From: JBCBSP01 sp964561235
Lineage (GTDB): Bacteria > Pseudomonadota > Alphaproteobacteria > Caulobacterales > Maricaulaceae
Length of the DNA: 13,807 bases
NCBI GenBank assembly: GCA_964561235.1
Contig: CAZLOV010000053.1
Coordinates: 1 to 13,807 of the forward strand
Direction: 5' to 3'
In this document: piece by piece, positions 6,142 through 11,989 of the stretch
How positions within the stretch are numbered: the first letter of the stretch is position 1
How the letters are laid out: each line of letters opens with the position of its first letter
Notes under the pieces: generated by a model
What the model saw: only the letters and a program-made list of their open reading frames with translations
What the model was told of the DNA's origin: nothing
Database searches by the model: none
Program-made: the position numbers and the translations under genes

Positions 6142-7610
6142 GCTGGAGCCCCGAACTCGCCCTGCTGCTCGCCCTCGTCATTCCGCTCATCGGCGGGGCG
6201 GGCGTGCTGCTGTTCGATCAGAGGCCCAATCTGCGCGAGACGGCGACGCTGATCGCGGCGGTCATTCTGGCGGTCAACGTGGCCTATCTCGTGGAGGTCG
6301 CCGGATCGCGGCCGGAGATCACGCTCTTCGAGTTTGCGCCGGGCCTGTCGATCGCCTTCGAACTGGAGCCGCTCGGCGCGGTCTTCGCCATGGTGGCGAG
6401 CGGGCTCTGGATCCTCAACTCGCTTTACTCGATCGGCTACATGCGCGGGAACAAGGAGAAGGACCAGACCCGGTTCTACTTCTTTTTCACGGTCTCGATT
6501 TCGGCGGCGATGGGGATCGCGCTCGCCGGCAACCTGTTGACGCTGTTCTTCTTCTACGAAGCGCTCACGCTGGCGACCTTGCCGCTGGTCGCCCACAAGG
6601 GCGACGCCAAGGCGCGACGCGGATCGCTGATCTATCTCTCGATCCTGCTCGCGACCTCGATCGGCCTGCTTCTGCCCGCCATTCTCGCAGTCTGGCACTT
6701 TGCAGGCGGCACCGATTTCGTCGCCGGCGGCCTGCTCAACGGGCAGATCTCGACTCAGGTGTCCAGCATCCTGCTGATCCTGTTCGCGTTTGGCATCGGC
6801 AAGGCGGCGCTGATGCCCGTCCATCCCTGGCTGCCCAACGCCATGGTCGCGCCCACGCCGGTCTCCGCGCTGCTCCACGCCGTCGCCGTGGTGAAGGCGG
6901 GCGTGTTCACGATGCTCAAGGTCTCCGCCTACACCTTCGGGCCGGAGCTGATGCAGGCGACCCCCGCCGCCGACGTGCTGGCCTGGGTTGCGGGCCTGTC
7001 CATCGTGCTCGCCTCGGTTGTCGCGATGACCAAGGACAATCTCAAGGCGCGGCTCGCCTTCTCCACGGTCAGCCAGCTGTCCTACGTCACGCTGGGCGCG
7101 ATGATCGCAACGCCGGCCGCCATGATCGGCGCTGCGCTGCAGATCGTCATGCACGCCTGGGGCAAGATCACGCTCTTCATGTGCGCCGGTGCGATCTACA
7201 CCGCAACGAAGAAGTCCGAGATTTCCGACATGGCGGGGCTTGGCCGTTTCATGCCCTGGACCTTCGCCGCGTTCGGCGCCGGCGCCCTGTCGATCATCGG
7301 ACTGCCGCCCTTCGGAGGCGTCTGGCCGAAGCTGTTTCTCATGGAAGGCGCCGCCGAGGGCGGTCAGCCCTGGCTGATCGCCGCGCTGGTCGCGTCCTCG
7401 GTGCTCAATATCGGTTATCTGCTTCCGATACTGGCGCGCGGCCTGTTCGTGAAGGCGCCCGAGACAAGCCCGGTGAAACCGGGGCTGCTGCCCGTGCTGG
7501 CTGTGTTGCCCCCGGTCATTACGGCGGCGGGCGCGTGCGCGCTGTTTTTCCTGATCGGACCGCTGGTCGAGTATGTGAGCCCGGTCTTCACCACGGAGGT
7601 GAGCCCATGA
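6138..7610 (+). CDS. Mrp antiporter large subunit, second copy (MrpA/NuoL-like motifs)
   Basis: A 490-residue member of the NuoL/M/N antiporter family with about 14 helices. Path residues are present: E141 in 'FFFYEALTLATLPL', K222 in 'FGIGKAALMPVHPWLP', H247 and K253 in 'APTPVSALLHAVAVVKAG' (238-255), H339 and K343 in 'MHAWGKITLF', and K398 in 'PPFGGVWPKLFLM'. The 'APTPVSALLHA..VVKAGV' signature is that of the N-terminal part of MrpA and of NuoL, so this subunit probably fills the MrpA-N position. It is not fused to the MbhDE region, which is encoded separately at 3142-3711. I chose the ATG at 6138 (4-nt ATGA overlap with the previous gene) because GGGAGG sits 6 nt before it. Longer upstream frames are shadow. 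Its end overlaps the 103-residue gene by 4 nt. Confidence 0.9.
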   Translation: MSWSPELALLLALVIPLIGGAGVLLFDQRPNLRETATLIAAVILAVNVAYLVEVAGSRPEITLFEFAPGLSIAFELEPLGAVFAMVASGLWILNSLYSIGYMRGNKEKDQTRFYFFFTVSISAAMGIALAGNLLTLFFFYEALTLATLPLVAHKGDAKARRGSLIYLSILLATSIGLLLPAILAVWHFAGGTDFVAGGLLNGQISTQVSSILLILFAFGIGKAALMPVHPWLPNAMVAPTPVSALLHAVAVVKAGVFTMLKVSAYTFGPELMQATPAADVLAWVAGLSIVLASVVAMTKDNLKARLAFSTVSQLSYVTLGAMIATPAAMIGAALQIVMHAWGKITLFMCAGAIYTATKKSEISDMAGLGRFMPWTFAAFGAGALSIIGLPPFGGVWPKLFLMEGAAEGGQPWLIAALVASSVLNIGYLLPILARGLFVKAPETSPVKPGLLPVLAVLPPVITAAGACALFFLIGPLVEYVSPVFTTEVSP

Positions 7611-7918
7611 CCGAACCGGCCCGGACGCCGCCGTCCGCCTCACAGGACGTGCATCCGCTCGCACGTCCGTTCCTGTTTCTTGACGCGCCGCTGTTCCGCG
7701 CGGTCTTGCCGTTTGTATTCGGCGCGCTTGCGGGGCTGCTTCTCCTGCTCGAGTTCCTGCTGCCGGGGTTTGCGGCCGGAAAGTACAAGGAGGCGCTTGG
7801 GACCTTCGAGATCGAGGGTTTCGTCGGTCTCGTCCTGATCGTGCTCGCATGCTGGCCGCTTCGCTGGCTGCTGGGGCGGCGTGCGGACTTCTATGAGCGG
7901 GACGGCGACGATGCTTGA
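7607..7918 (+). CDS. Small two-helix membrane protein inside the Mrp operon
   Basis: A 103-residue protein of no family I can name. It starts on ATGA overlapping the previous antiporter gene by 4 nt and overlaps the next large subunit by 8 nt, so it is embedded in the operon and probably translated in step with its neighbours. An approximately 30-residue hydrophilic N-terminus leads to two hydrophobic helices at about 31-53 and 69-89. They are joined by a short loop with 'AAGKYKEALGTFEIEG'. The C-terminus is charged, 'RRADFYERDGDDA'. There is no cysteine pair, no signal cleavage site and no known motif. Its position between two ion-translocating subunits suggests an accessory or assembly subunit of the complex. 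That role is inference from context only. Short lengths and membrane segments resemble other Mrp small subunits, but the E/F/G/C signatures are absent. Confidence 0.8.
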   Translation: MTEPARTPPSASQDVHPLARPFLFLDAPLFRAVLPFVFGALAGLLLLLEFLLPGFAAGKYKEALGTFEIEGFVGLVLIVLACWPLRWLLGRRADFYERDGDDA

Positions 7919-9653
7919 GGCGCTTGCAGGTCTGAACCCGGCTTATCCGGTGCTGCTGGCGGGCGTGCTCTGCGCGATCCTGCCCAATCACCACGCGCGC
8001 AAGGCGCTCATGCTTGCAGGACCTCTGGCGGGGCTGGGGCTGTGGTTTGCGACGCCGGAACCGGGCGTGTACGGCGTCTACGAGATCGCCGGGTTCACCT
8101 TTGAAACCTACCGTTTCGACAGCCTCAGCCGCGTCTGGGGGCTTGTCTTCCTGATCGCCGCCGTCCTGAACGGCATCTACGCGCTGCATGAGCGCTCGCG
8201 GCTGGCGGATTCCAGCGCGCTGCTCTACGCCGGCGCGGGCGTCGGGGCGGTCTTCGCCGGTGATTTCCTGACTCTGTTCTTCTACTGGGAACTCACGGCG
8301 ATCACCTCGGTCTTCCTGATCTGGGGCATGAACACGCCTGTGAGCTTCCGCGCGGGCCTTCGCTATCTGGCGATCCAGGTGCTCTCAGGCGTTTTGCTGC
8401 TGAGCGGCGCTGTTCTCTACGCCCAAACAGCAGGCGGCTGGTCGTTCGGCGGCGTCGCAAACGGGGTCGAGGATCTCGGCTTCCTCGACGCGGAGACCCC
8501 GGCGGGGCTCATCCTGCTGATCGCCATCGGGATCAAGGCGGCGTTTCCACTGCTGCACAGCTGGCTCCAGGACGCCTATCCGAAAGCGACGGTGACCGGG
8601 GCTGTCGTGCTTTCCGCCTTCACCACCAAGCTCGCCGTCTACGCGCTTGCGCGCGGCTTCGCCGGGACTGAAGCGCTGATCTGGATCGGCGCGGCGATGG
8701 CGGCGTTTCCGATCGTCTTCACGATCATGGAAAACGATCTGCGCAAGGTGCTCGCGTATGCGCTCAACAACCAGCTCGGCTTCATGGTGGCGGCCATCGG
8801 CACCGGCACGGCGCTCGGCGTCAGCGGGGCCGCCGCCCACGCCTTCGTGCACGTCATCTACAAAGGCCTGCTGTTCATGAGCATCGGCGCCGTGCTCTAT
8901 CGCACCGGCACGGCCAAAGCGACGGAACTTGGCGGGCTCTGGAAATCTATGCCGGCGACGACATTGTTCGGGATTGTCGGCGCAGCGACGCTTTGCGCGG
9001 TCCCGCTCTTCTCCGGCTTGGTGGCCAAGGCGCTCACGCTTGCTGCGGTCCTCAAGGAAGGCCCGTTCCTTGCCTTCGTGATCCTTCTGGCGGCGTCCGC
9101 GGGCATGCTCGAGCATTCCGGTTTCAAGGTGCCGCATTTCGCCTTCTTCGGACGCGACAGCGGCAAGCGTCCGGCCGAGGCGCCCTGGAACATGCTGCTG
9201 GCGATGGGGCTGGCGAGCTTCCTGTGCGTCTATCTCGGCGTGAACCATGGCGTCCTCTATGCGCTGCTGCCCTTCGAGGTGGACTACGCGCCGTACTCGT
9301 TCGACAGCGTCGTGGGCCAGATCCAGCTTCTGCTCGCGGCCCTGTTCGCCTTCGCGTTGCTCGTGAAGTTGCGCCTCTATCCCACGGACAAGGACCTCAC
9401 GATCCTGGATGCGGACTGGCTCTACCGCCGCGCGCTCGACGGCCTTGCGCGCTGGGGCGCGGCCATGGCCATCCGTCTTCAGAAGGCGATCGACGGCGGC
9501 GTGGCGGTGGCGTTCCGCCGCTCCGGCGGGCGCTTGTTCAACCTGTTCAGTCCGGCGGGCGCGCTCTCGCGCGATTTCCCCTCAGGCCTGATGGCGGTGT
9601 GGACGGCGGCCCTGCTGGCGGCGGTTCTGGTCGTGGCGTACTTCTCGACATGA
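7911..9653 (+). CDS. Mrp antiporter large subunit, third copy, with C-terminal extension
   Basis: A 580-residue NuoL/M/N-family antiporter subunit, the longest of the three. Path residues: E127 in 'TLFFYWELTAITSVFL', K209 in 'IGIKAAFPLLHSWLQDAYPK', K240 in 'SAFTTKLAVYAL', H310, H314 and K318 in 'AHAFVHVIYKGLLF', and K373 in 'FSGLVAKALT'. After the regular helices (ending near 487) it carries about 70 polar/amphipathic residues (490-558), including 'ADWLYRRALDGLARWGAAMA', and then a last hydrophobic helix at about 560-577. This is reminiscent of the lateral helix plus terminal helix of NuoL. I chose the ATG at 7911; in-frame GTG at 7881 and ATG at 7893 would overlap the small gene further. It is the last gene of the operon. 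No clear terminator follows. Confidence 0.9.
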   Translation: MLEALAGLNPAYPVLLAGVLCAILPNHHARKALMLAGPLAGLGLWFATPEPGVYGVYEIAGFTFETYRFDSLSRVWGLVFLIAAVLNGIYALHERSRLADSSALLYAGAGVGAVFAGDFLTLFFYWELTAITSVFLIWGMNTPVSFRAGLRYLAIQVLSGVLLLSGAVLYAQTAGGWSFGGVANGVEDLGFLDAETPAGLILLIAIGIKAAFPLLHSWLQDAYPKATVTGAVVLSAFTTKLAVYALARGFAGTEALIWIGAAMAAFPIVFTIMENDLRKVLAYALNNQLGFMVAAIGTGTALGVSGAAAHAFVHVIYKGLLFMSIGAVLYRTGTAKATELGGLWKSMPATTLFGIVGAATLCAVPLFSGLVAKALTLAAVLKEGPFLAFVILLAASAGMLEHSGFKVPHFAFFGRDSGKRPAEAPWNMLLAMGLASFLCVYLGVNHGVLYALLPFEVDYAPYSFDSVVGQIQLLLAALFAFALLVKLRLYPTDKDLTILDADWLYRRALDGLARWGAAMAIRLQKAIDGGVAVAFRRSGGRLFNLFSPAGALSRDFPSGLMAVWTAALLAAVLVVAYFST

Positions 9654-9802
9654 GGCTTCGCGCGATGGATTAAGGCGCCGCCTGTGCGCTCCTGAATTCA
9701 TTGCATAATTCGCCTTTCAAGAGAGTTATCCACGCCTTTGCGTTTTAGTTCCTAGACTCTGTCCGCCGGCGACCGGCCGGGGCCGAGAAAGGGAGCTGAC
9801 GC
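9654..9802. other. AT-rich intergenic leader before the DnaA-domain-IV gene
   Basis: About 9690-9760 is visibly richer in A+T than the rest of the window, suggesting a promoter region. A TTGCAT at 9701-9706 could serve as a -35 element, but I see no good -10 at 17-18 nt. A near-consensus DnaA box lies at 9726-9734. GGGAG at 9791-9795 is the ribosome-binding site, 7 nt before the ATG at 9803. No hairpin with T-run terminates the upstream Mrp operon here. Confidence 0.45.
9726..9734 (+). promoter_or_regulatory. Candidate DnaA box TTATCCACG
   Basis: TTATCCACG differs from the strong DnaA box TTATCCACA at the last base only. It sits 69 nt upstream of a gene encoding a DnaA domain IV, the box-binding domain, and in the AT-rich promoter region. 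A 9-mer with one mismatch can occur by chance, so only its position makes it notable. Confidence 0.4.
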
Positions 9803-10237
9803 ATGAACGCCAAGGCAGACACTTTGGGCCGCGCCCGCCCGCTCAGCGACTGCTGGACGGAGCCGCCAGCACGGTCGCAATGGAGCGCGCGTGACCGGGA
9901 CCGCGCGTGCGCGGAAATGACCCGGCATGTCGTCGCCTACGCGCTGGGCGTCGACGCCGAGGAAATCGCCGCCGCCACGCGTGGCGCGCCGGAAGCCGCG
10001 TTTGCCCGGCAGGCGGCGATGTATCTCTCTCATGTGGTTTTCGAGCTGAGCCTTGCGCGCGTCGCGGCGGCGTTCGGCCGGGACCGAACGACCGCGGCGC
10101 ACGCCTGCCGCCGCATCGAGGATGACCGCGACGATCCCGGATTCGACGAATTGATGGATGCGTTGGAGGCGGTTCTGCGCGCCCTCCCGGACCCGCGCGA
10201 GGCCAGCCGCTATGCGGCGACGCGGAGTGCGGCGTGA
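9803..10237 (+). CDS. Stand-alone DnaA domain IV (box-binding HTH) protein
   Basis: A 144-residue protein. Residues about 66-123 match the C-terminal DNA-binding domain of the replication initiator DnaA: 'FARQAAMYLSHVVFELSLAR' (67-86), then 'FGRDRTTAAHACRRIED' (91-107). The pattern parallels the DnaA signature DHTTVLHACRKIE: D94, T96, T97, H100, A101, C102, R103 and I105 are kept. The DnaA histidine is replaced by R95, and R69 is in the place of the conserved arginine before AMYL. There is no AAA+ ATPase, Walker motif or domain I, so it cannot be an initiator itself. It probably binds DnaA-box-like DNA as a regulator, which is inference. The start is ATG with GGGAG 7 nt upstream. Its TGA overlaps the GTG of the DUF6456 gene. 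A near-consensus DnaA box lies in its leader, so autoregulation is possible. Confidence 0.85.
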   Translation: MNAKADTLGRARPLSDCWTEPPARSQWSARDRDRACAEMTRHVVAYALGVDAEEIAAATRGAPEAAFARQAAMYLSHVVFELSLARVAAAFGRDRTTAAHACRRIEDDRDDPGFDELMDALEAVLRALPDPREASRYAATRSAA

Positions 10238-11007
10238 GCCCGCCCGCCTGGCTTGCAAGGCTCTTGCGCCCTGGCCGGGAACTGGCGGCCTTGCCCGGCC
10301 GTAAAGGCGAGTACGGGGTTTTCCGCGGCGGCGACCGCCGCCGGCGCCCGGAGGCGCGCACCGATGAAGCGGGGCTTCGCACGGCGCTGTCGCAAGGCTG
10401 GGTGCAGCCTTTGGCGGCGGATCCAAGCCGGTACGCCGCCTGCGCTGACGCCGCCGCCGCCCTTCGCCGCGCTCAGCTTCCCGAGCCTTTCAGGTTCACT
10501 GCCCAGCATCGCCGGGTGGAGTTGCGTCCGGTTATCGATGAGCGTGCGCGCATCCGCACCGCTCTGGCGCTTGAGGACGGGTCGGTGCTCGGCCGGCTGG
10601 CCAGGGCGGGCCGGCTCAGCCCGGTGCAGGCGGCTGCGGGAGCGCGGCTGAAAACGGATTATGACCGCTCGGTGCTCTCCTCGCGGTTGACCTGCGACTG
10701 GACGAAAGGTCCCGGCGCGCCGGGCCGCGGCCGGGGCCGCGATCCGGCGGACGCGCCGGCGGCGGCGCTGGATGCGCGCACGCGCGTGCTTGACGCGCTT
10801 GAGGCGGCGGGGCCGAGCCTTGATGCAATTCTTAGCCGAATTGTCCTGCGCGAAGAGGGGCTTGAAGCTTGCGAACGCGGTGAAGGCCTGCCGCGCCGAA
10901 CGGGTCTGCCGACGCTGCGCCTCGCCCTTGATCGCGTGGCGGTTTTCTACGGGCTCGCTGCGCCGCCGCGCGCGGCGGATCCCTACGACGCCGCGCCGGA
11001 GGCCTGA
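10234..11007 (+). CDS. DUF6456 domain protein
   Basis: A 257-residue soluble protein with a GTG start (GGAG at 10224-10227) that overlaps the stop of the DnaA-domain-IV gene by 4 nt, so the two are likely co-translated. The first ~100 residues are basic and poorly defined, with 'DEAGLRTALSQGWVQPL' looking like a winged-helix-type piece. From about 105 the sequence follows the DUF6456 pattern common in alphaproteobacteria: 'LSPVQAAAGARLKTDYDRS' (128-146), 'LTCDWTK', a Gly/Pro/Arg linker, and then a helical part with 'AARTRVLDAL'-like and 'TLRLALDRVAVFYGL' (227-241) segments. Function is unknown. Pairing with a DNA-binding HTH protein suggests a role in DNA transactions or transcription, but nothing in the sequence proves it. 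Its last 25 nt overlap the 3' end of sufE on the other strand. Confidence 0.8.
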   Translation: MSPPAWLARLLRPGRELAALPGRKGEYGVFRGGDRRRRPEARTDEAGLRTALSQGWVQPLAADPSRYAACADAAAALRRAQLPEPFRFTAQHRRVELRPVIDERARIRTALALEDGSVLGRLARAGRLSPVQAAAGARLKTDYDRSVLSSRLTCDWTKGPGAPGRGRGRDPADAPAAALDARTRVLDALEAAGPSLDAILSRIVLREEGLEACERGEGLPRRTGLPTLRLALDRVAVFYGLAAPPRAADPYDAAPEA

Positions 11008-11417
11008 GCCTGCGCGGCGGCGTCCTGCCGGATGCGCGCAACCATCGAGACCAGACCGTTGGAGCGCTGCGGGGAGAGATGCTCGGCAAGCCCGATACGT
11101 CCTAGGACGTCGCGCGCGTCGATGGCGGCGATCTCTTCCGGCGTGCGGCCGTCATAAAGCCGCGTGAGCAGGGCGACGAGCCCTTTCACGATATGGGCGT
11201 CGCTGTCCCCGCGTACGGTGAAGTGGTCTGCGTTTCGGCCGGTGACGAGCCACACCTGGCTGACGCAGCCTTTCACCTTGTTGGCGTCGGTGCGGTCCGC
11301 CGCCTCGAGCGGATCCATGCTCTGACCCATGTCGATGAGATAGCGGTAACGTTCTTCCCAGTCGTCGAGAAACTCGAACTCCTCGACCAGGGCGTTGATG
11401 TCGTCATTCACGCTCAT
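10983..11417 (-). CDS. sufE: SufE-family cysteine desulfurase sulfur acceptor
   Basis: A 144-residue cytoplasmic SufE-family protein. SufE takes persulfide sulfur from the desulfurase SufS and passes it to the SufBCD scaffold for Fe-S cluster assembly. The active-site cysteine is C51 in 'ANKVKGCVSQVWLV', the same spacing and context as in characterised SufE proteins. Also typical are 'WEERYRYLIDMGQSM' (20-34), 'DADAHIVKGLVALL'-like (72-84, here SDAHIVKGLVALL), and 'LSPQRSNGLVSMVARIR' (114-130). The start is the ATG at 11417; the open frame extends to 11630 but the extension is arginine-rich and unlike SufE. A clear Shine-Dalgarno is not visible. No other suf genes are nearby. It follows the DUF5330 gene by 46 nt on the same strand. 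The 3' end overlaps the DUF6456 gene tail to tail by 25 nt. Confidence 0.93.
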   Translation of the reverse strand: MSVNDDINALVEEFEFLDDWEERYRYLIDMGQSMDPLEAADRTDANKVKGCVSQVWLVTGRNADHFTVRGDSDAHIVKGLVALLTRLYDGRTPEEIAAIDARDVLGRIGLAEHLSPQRSNGLVSMVARIRQDAAAQAQASGAAS

Positions 11418-11463
11418 GAACCGCGAGGTAGTCCGGGTCGGGCGCGGGTGCAAGCGGTACGCG

Positions 11464-11826
11464 TCAGATGGTCCGGCTGACGGGTTCATCCGCGGCCGGA
11501 TCGGCGTCTGCGGCGAGCCAGGCTTCGATGCGGTAGGCGGCCAGGTCGCCGAGGAACGCGCCGAAACGCAGCGCTTCAGCGGCGACCGCGCAGACCTCCG
11601 GCCGTTCGATACAGAAACCGCTGCGCGCATCGACAGGAAGAGGAGCGGCGGCCGGCGGTGCGGCGGCGCGCTGCGCGGCGGGCTCGAAATCCGGCGCGGA
11701 GGGGGCGAGACGCGCGATCTCCGCGCGCAGCGGTTCGGTCCAGGCGGCGCCCTCGGCGGTGAACCCGGGCGGCACGAACAGGGCGGTGACGGCGAGCCAG
11801 AAACCTGCGCGAATGAGGAACATCAT
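11464..11826 (-). CDS. DUF5330-like small membrane-anchored or secreted protein
   Basis: A 120-residue protein beginning 'MMFLIRAGFWLAVTALFVPP', a single hydrophobic N-terminal helix that is either a membrane anchor or a signal peptide. It is followed by a low-complexity Ala/Pro linker (about 48-66) and a short C-terminal region with 'FCIERPEVCAVAAEALRFG' (71-89), whose two cysteines (C72, C79) could form a disulfide outside the cytoplasm. The 'FLIR.AFW' start and 'FC..RPEVC' motif resemble alphaproteobacterial DUF5330 proteins, which I recall next to sufE in other genomes. The function is unknown. The start is one of two consecutive ATGs (11826 or 11823). An upstream in-frame ATG at 11868 would add 14 basic residues and spoil the signal-like N-terminus. 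It is likely transcribed with sufE. Confidence 0.7.
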   Translation of the reverse strand: MMFLIRAGFWLAVTALFVPPGFTAEGAAWTEPLRAEIARLAPSAPDFEPAAQRAAAPPAAAPLPVDARSGFCIERPEVCAVAAEALRFGAFLGDLAAYRIEAWLAADADPAADEPVSRTI

Positions 11827-11851
11827 GGGATCGGTCCGCTTTGCACGCCGC

Positions 11852-11870
11852 GAGTGCGCCGGGCGCACTC
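11852..11870. repeat. 8-bp inverted repeat upstream of the DUF5330-like gene
   Basis: GAGTGCGC (11852-11859) and GCGCACTC (11863-11870) are a perfect inverted repeat with a 3-nt loop. It lies 26 nt before the start of the minus-strand DUF5330-like gene. It could be an operator palindrome or a leader hairpin. No T-run follows on either strand. Confidence 0.5.
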
Positions 11871-11931
11871 ATGAGACGTTGCGAAGGCTAGCGATCCGTC
11901 GCTGAGGCGCCACTTAAACCGCCGGCTGCGG

Positions 11932-11976
11932 TGAACGGCGCGTTAAGGCTGTTGGAGGGCCTCAACGCGCCGTTCA
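11932..11976. repeat. 13-bp perfect inverted repeat (stem-loop) after the secreted-protein gene
   Basis: TGAACGGCGCGTT (11932-11944) is exactly reverse-complementary to AACGCGCCGTTCA (11964-11976). Within the 19-nt spacer, AGGC (11946-11949) can pair with GCCT (11959-11962), extending the stem past one mismatch. The structure begins 14 nt after the stop of the minus-strand gene 11990-13012, the place for a transcript-end hairpin. On the minus strand it is followed by a GC-rich stretch rather than a U-tract, so a classical intrinsic terminator is doubtful. Rho-assisted ending or protection of the mRNA 3' end would fit better. Confidence 0.6.
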
Positions 11977-11989
11977 AACCCCTGAACGA

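Noticed and set aside
5999..7606. Long plus-strand frame leading into the small 103-residue gene
   Set aside because: Everything before the ATG at 7607 is a shadow of the second large subunit. Only the last 103 codons show membrane-protein composition and an ATGA-coupled start.
5913..8189. 758-codon open frame on the minus strand
   Set aside because: It lies antisense to two antiporter genes with strong family motifs. Its product is dominated by Arg, His, Gln, Asp and Gly with no hydrophobic core or motif, as expected from a shadow frame in GC-rich DNA.
8385..9248. 287-codon minus-strand frame opposite the third large subunit
   Set aside because: Charged low-complexity shadow. The opposite strand has clear family motifs.
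1915..9653. Complex I or membrane-bound hydrogenase operon
   Set aside because: The large subunits and the MbhDE subunit are shared with those complexes, but no peripheral-arm genes (NuoB, C, D or I type, or a NiFe large subunit) are present. MrpE, F, G, B and C are complete, so an antiporter is the right reading.
7607..9653. DabA/DabB or MpsAB-type inorganic carbon pump
   Set aside because: These pair a NuoL-like protein with a large DUF2309 protein carrying a zinc site. No DUF2309 gene occurs in the window.
11932..11976. Classical intrinsic terminator
   Set aside because: The stem is strong but no T-run follows on either strand, so I list it as a repeat only.
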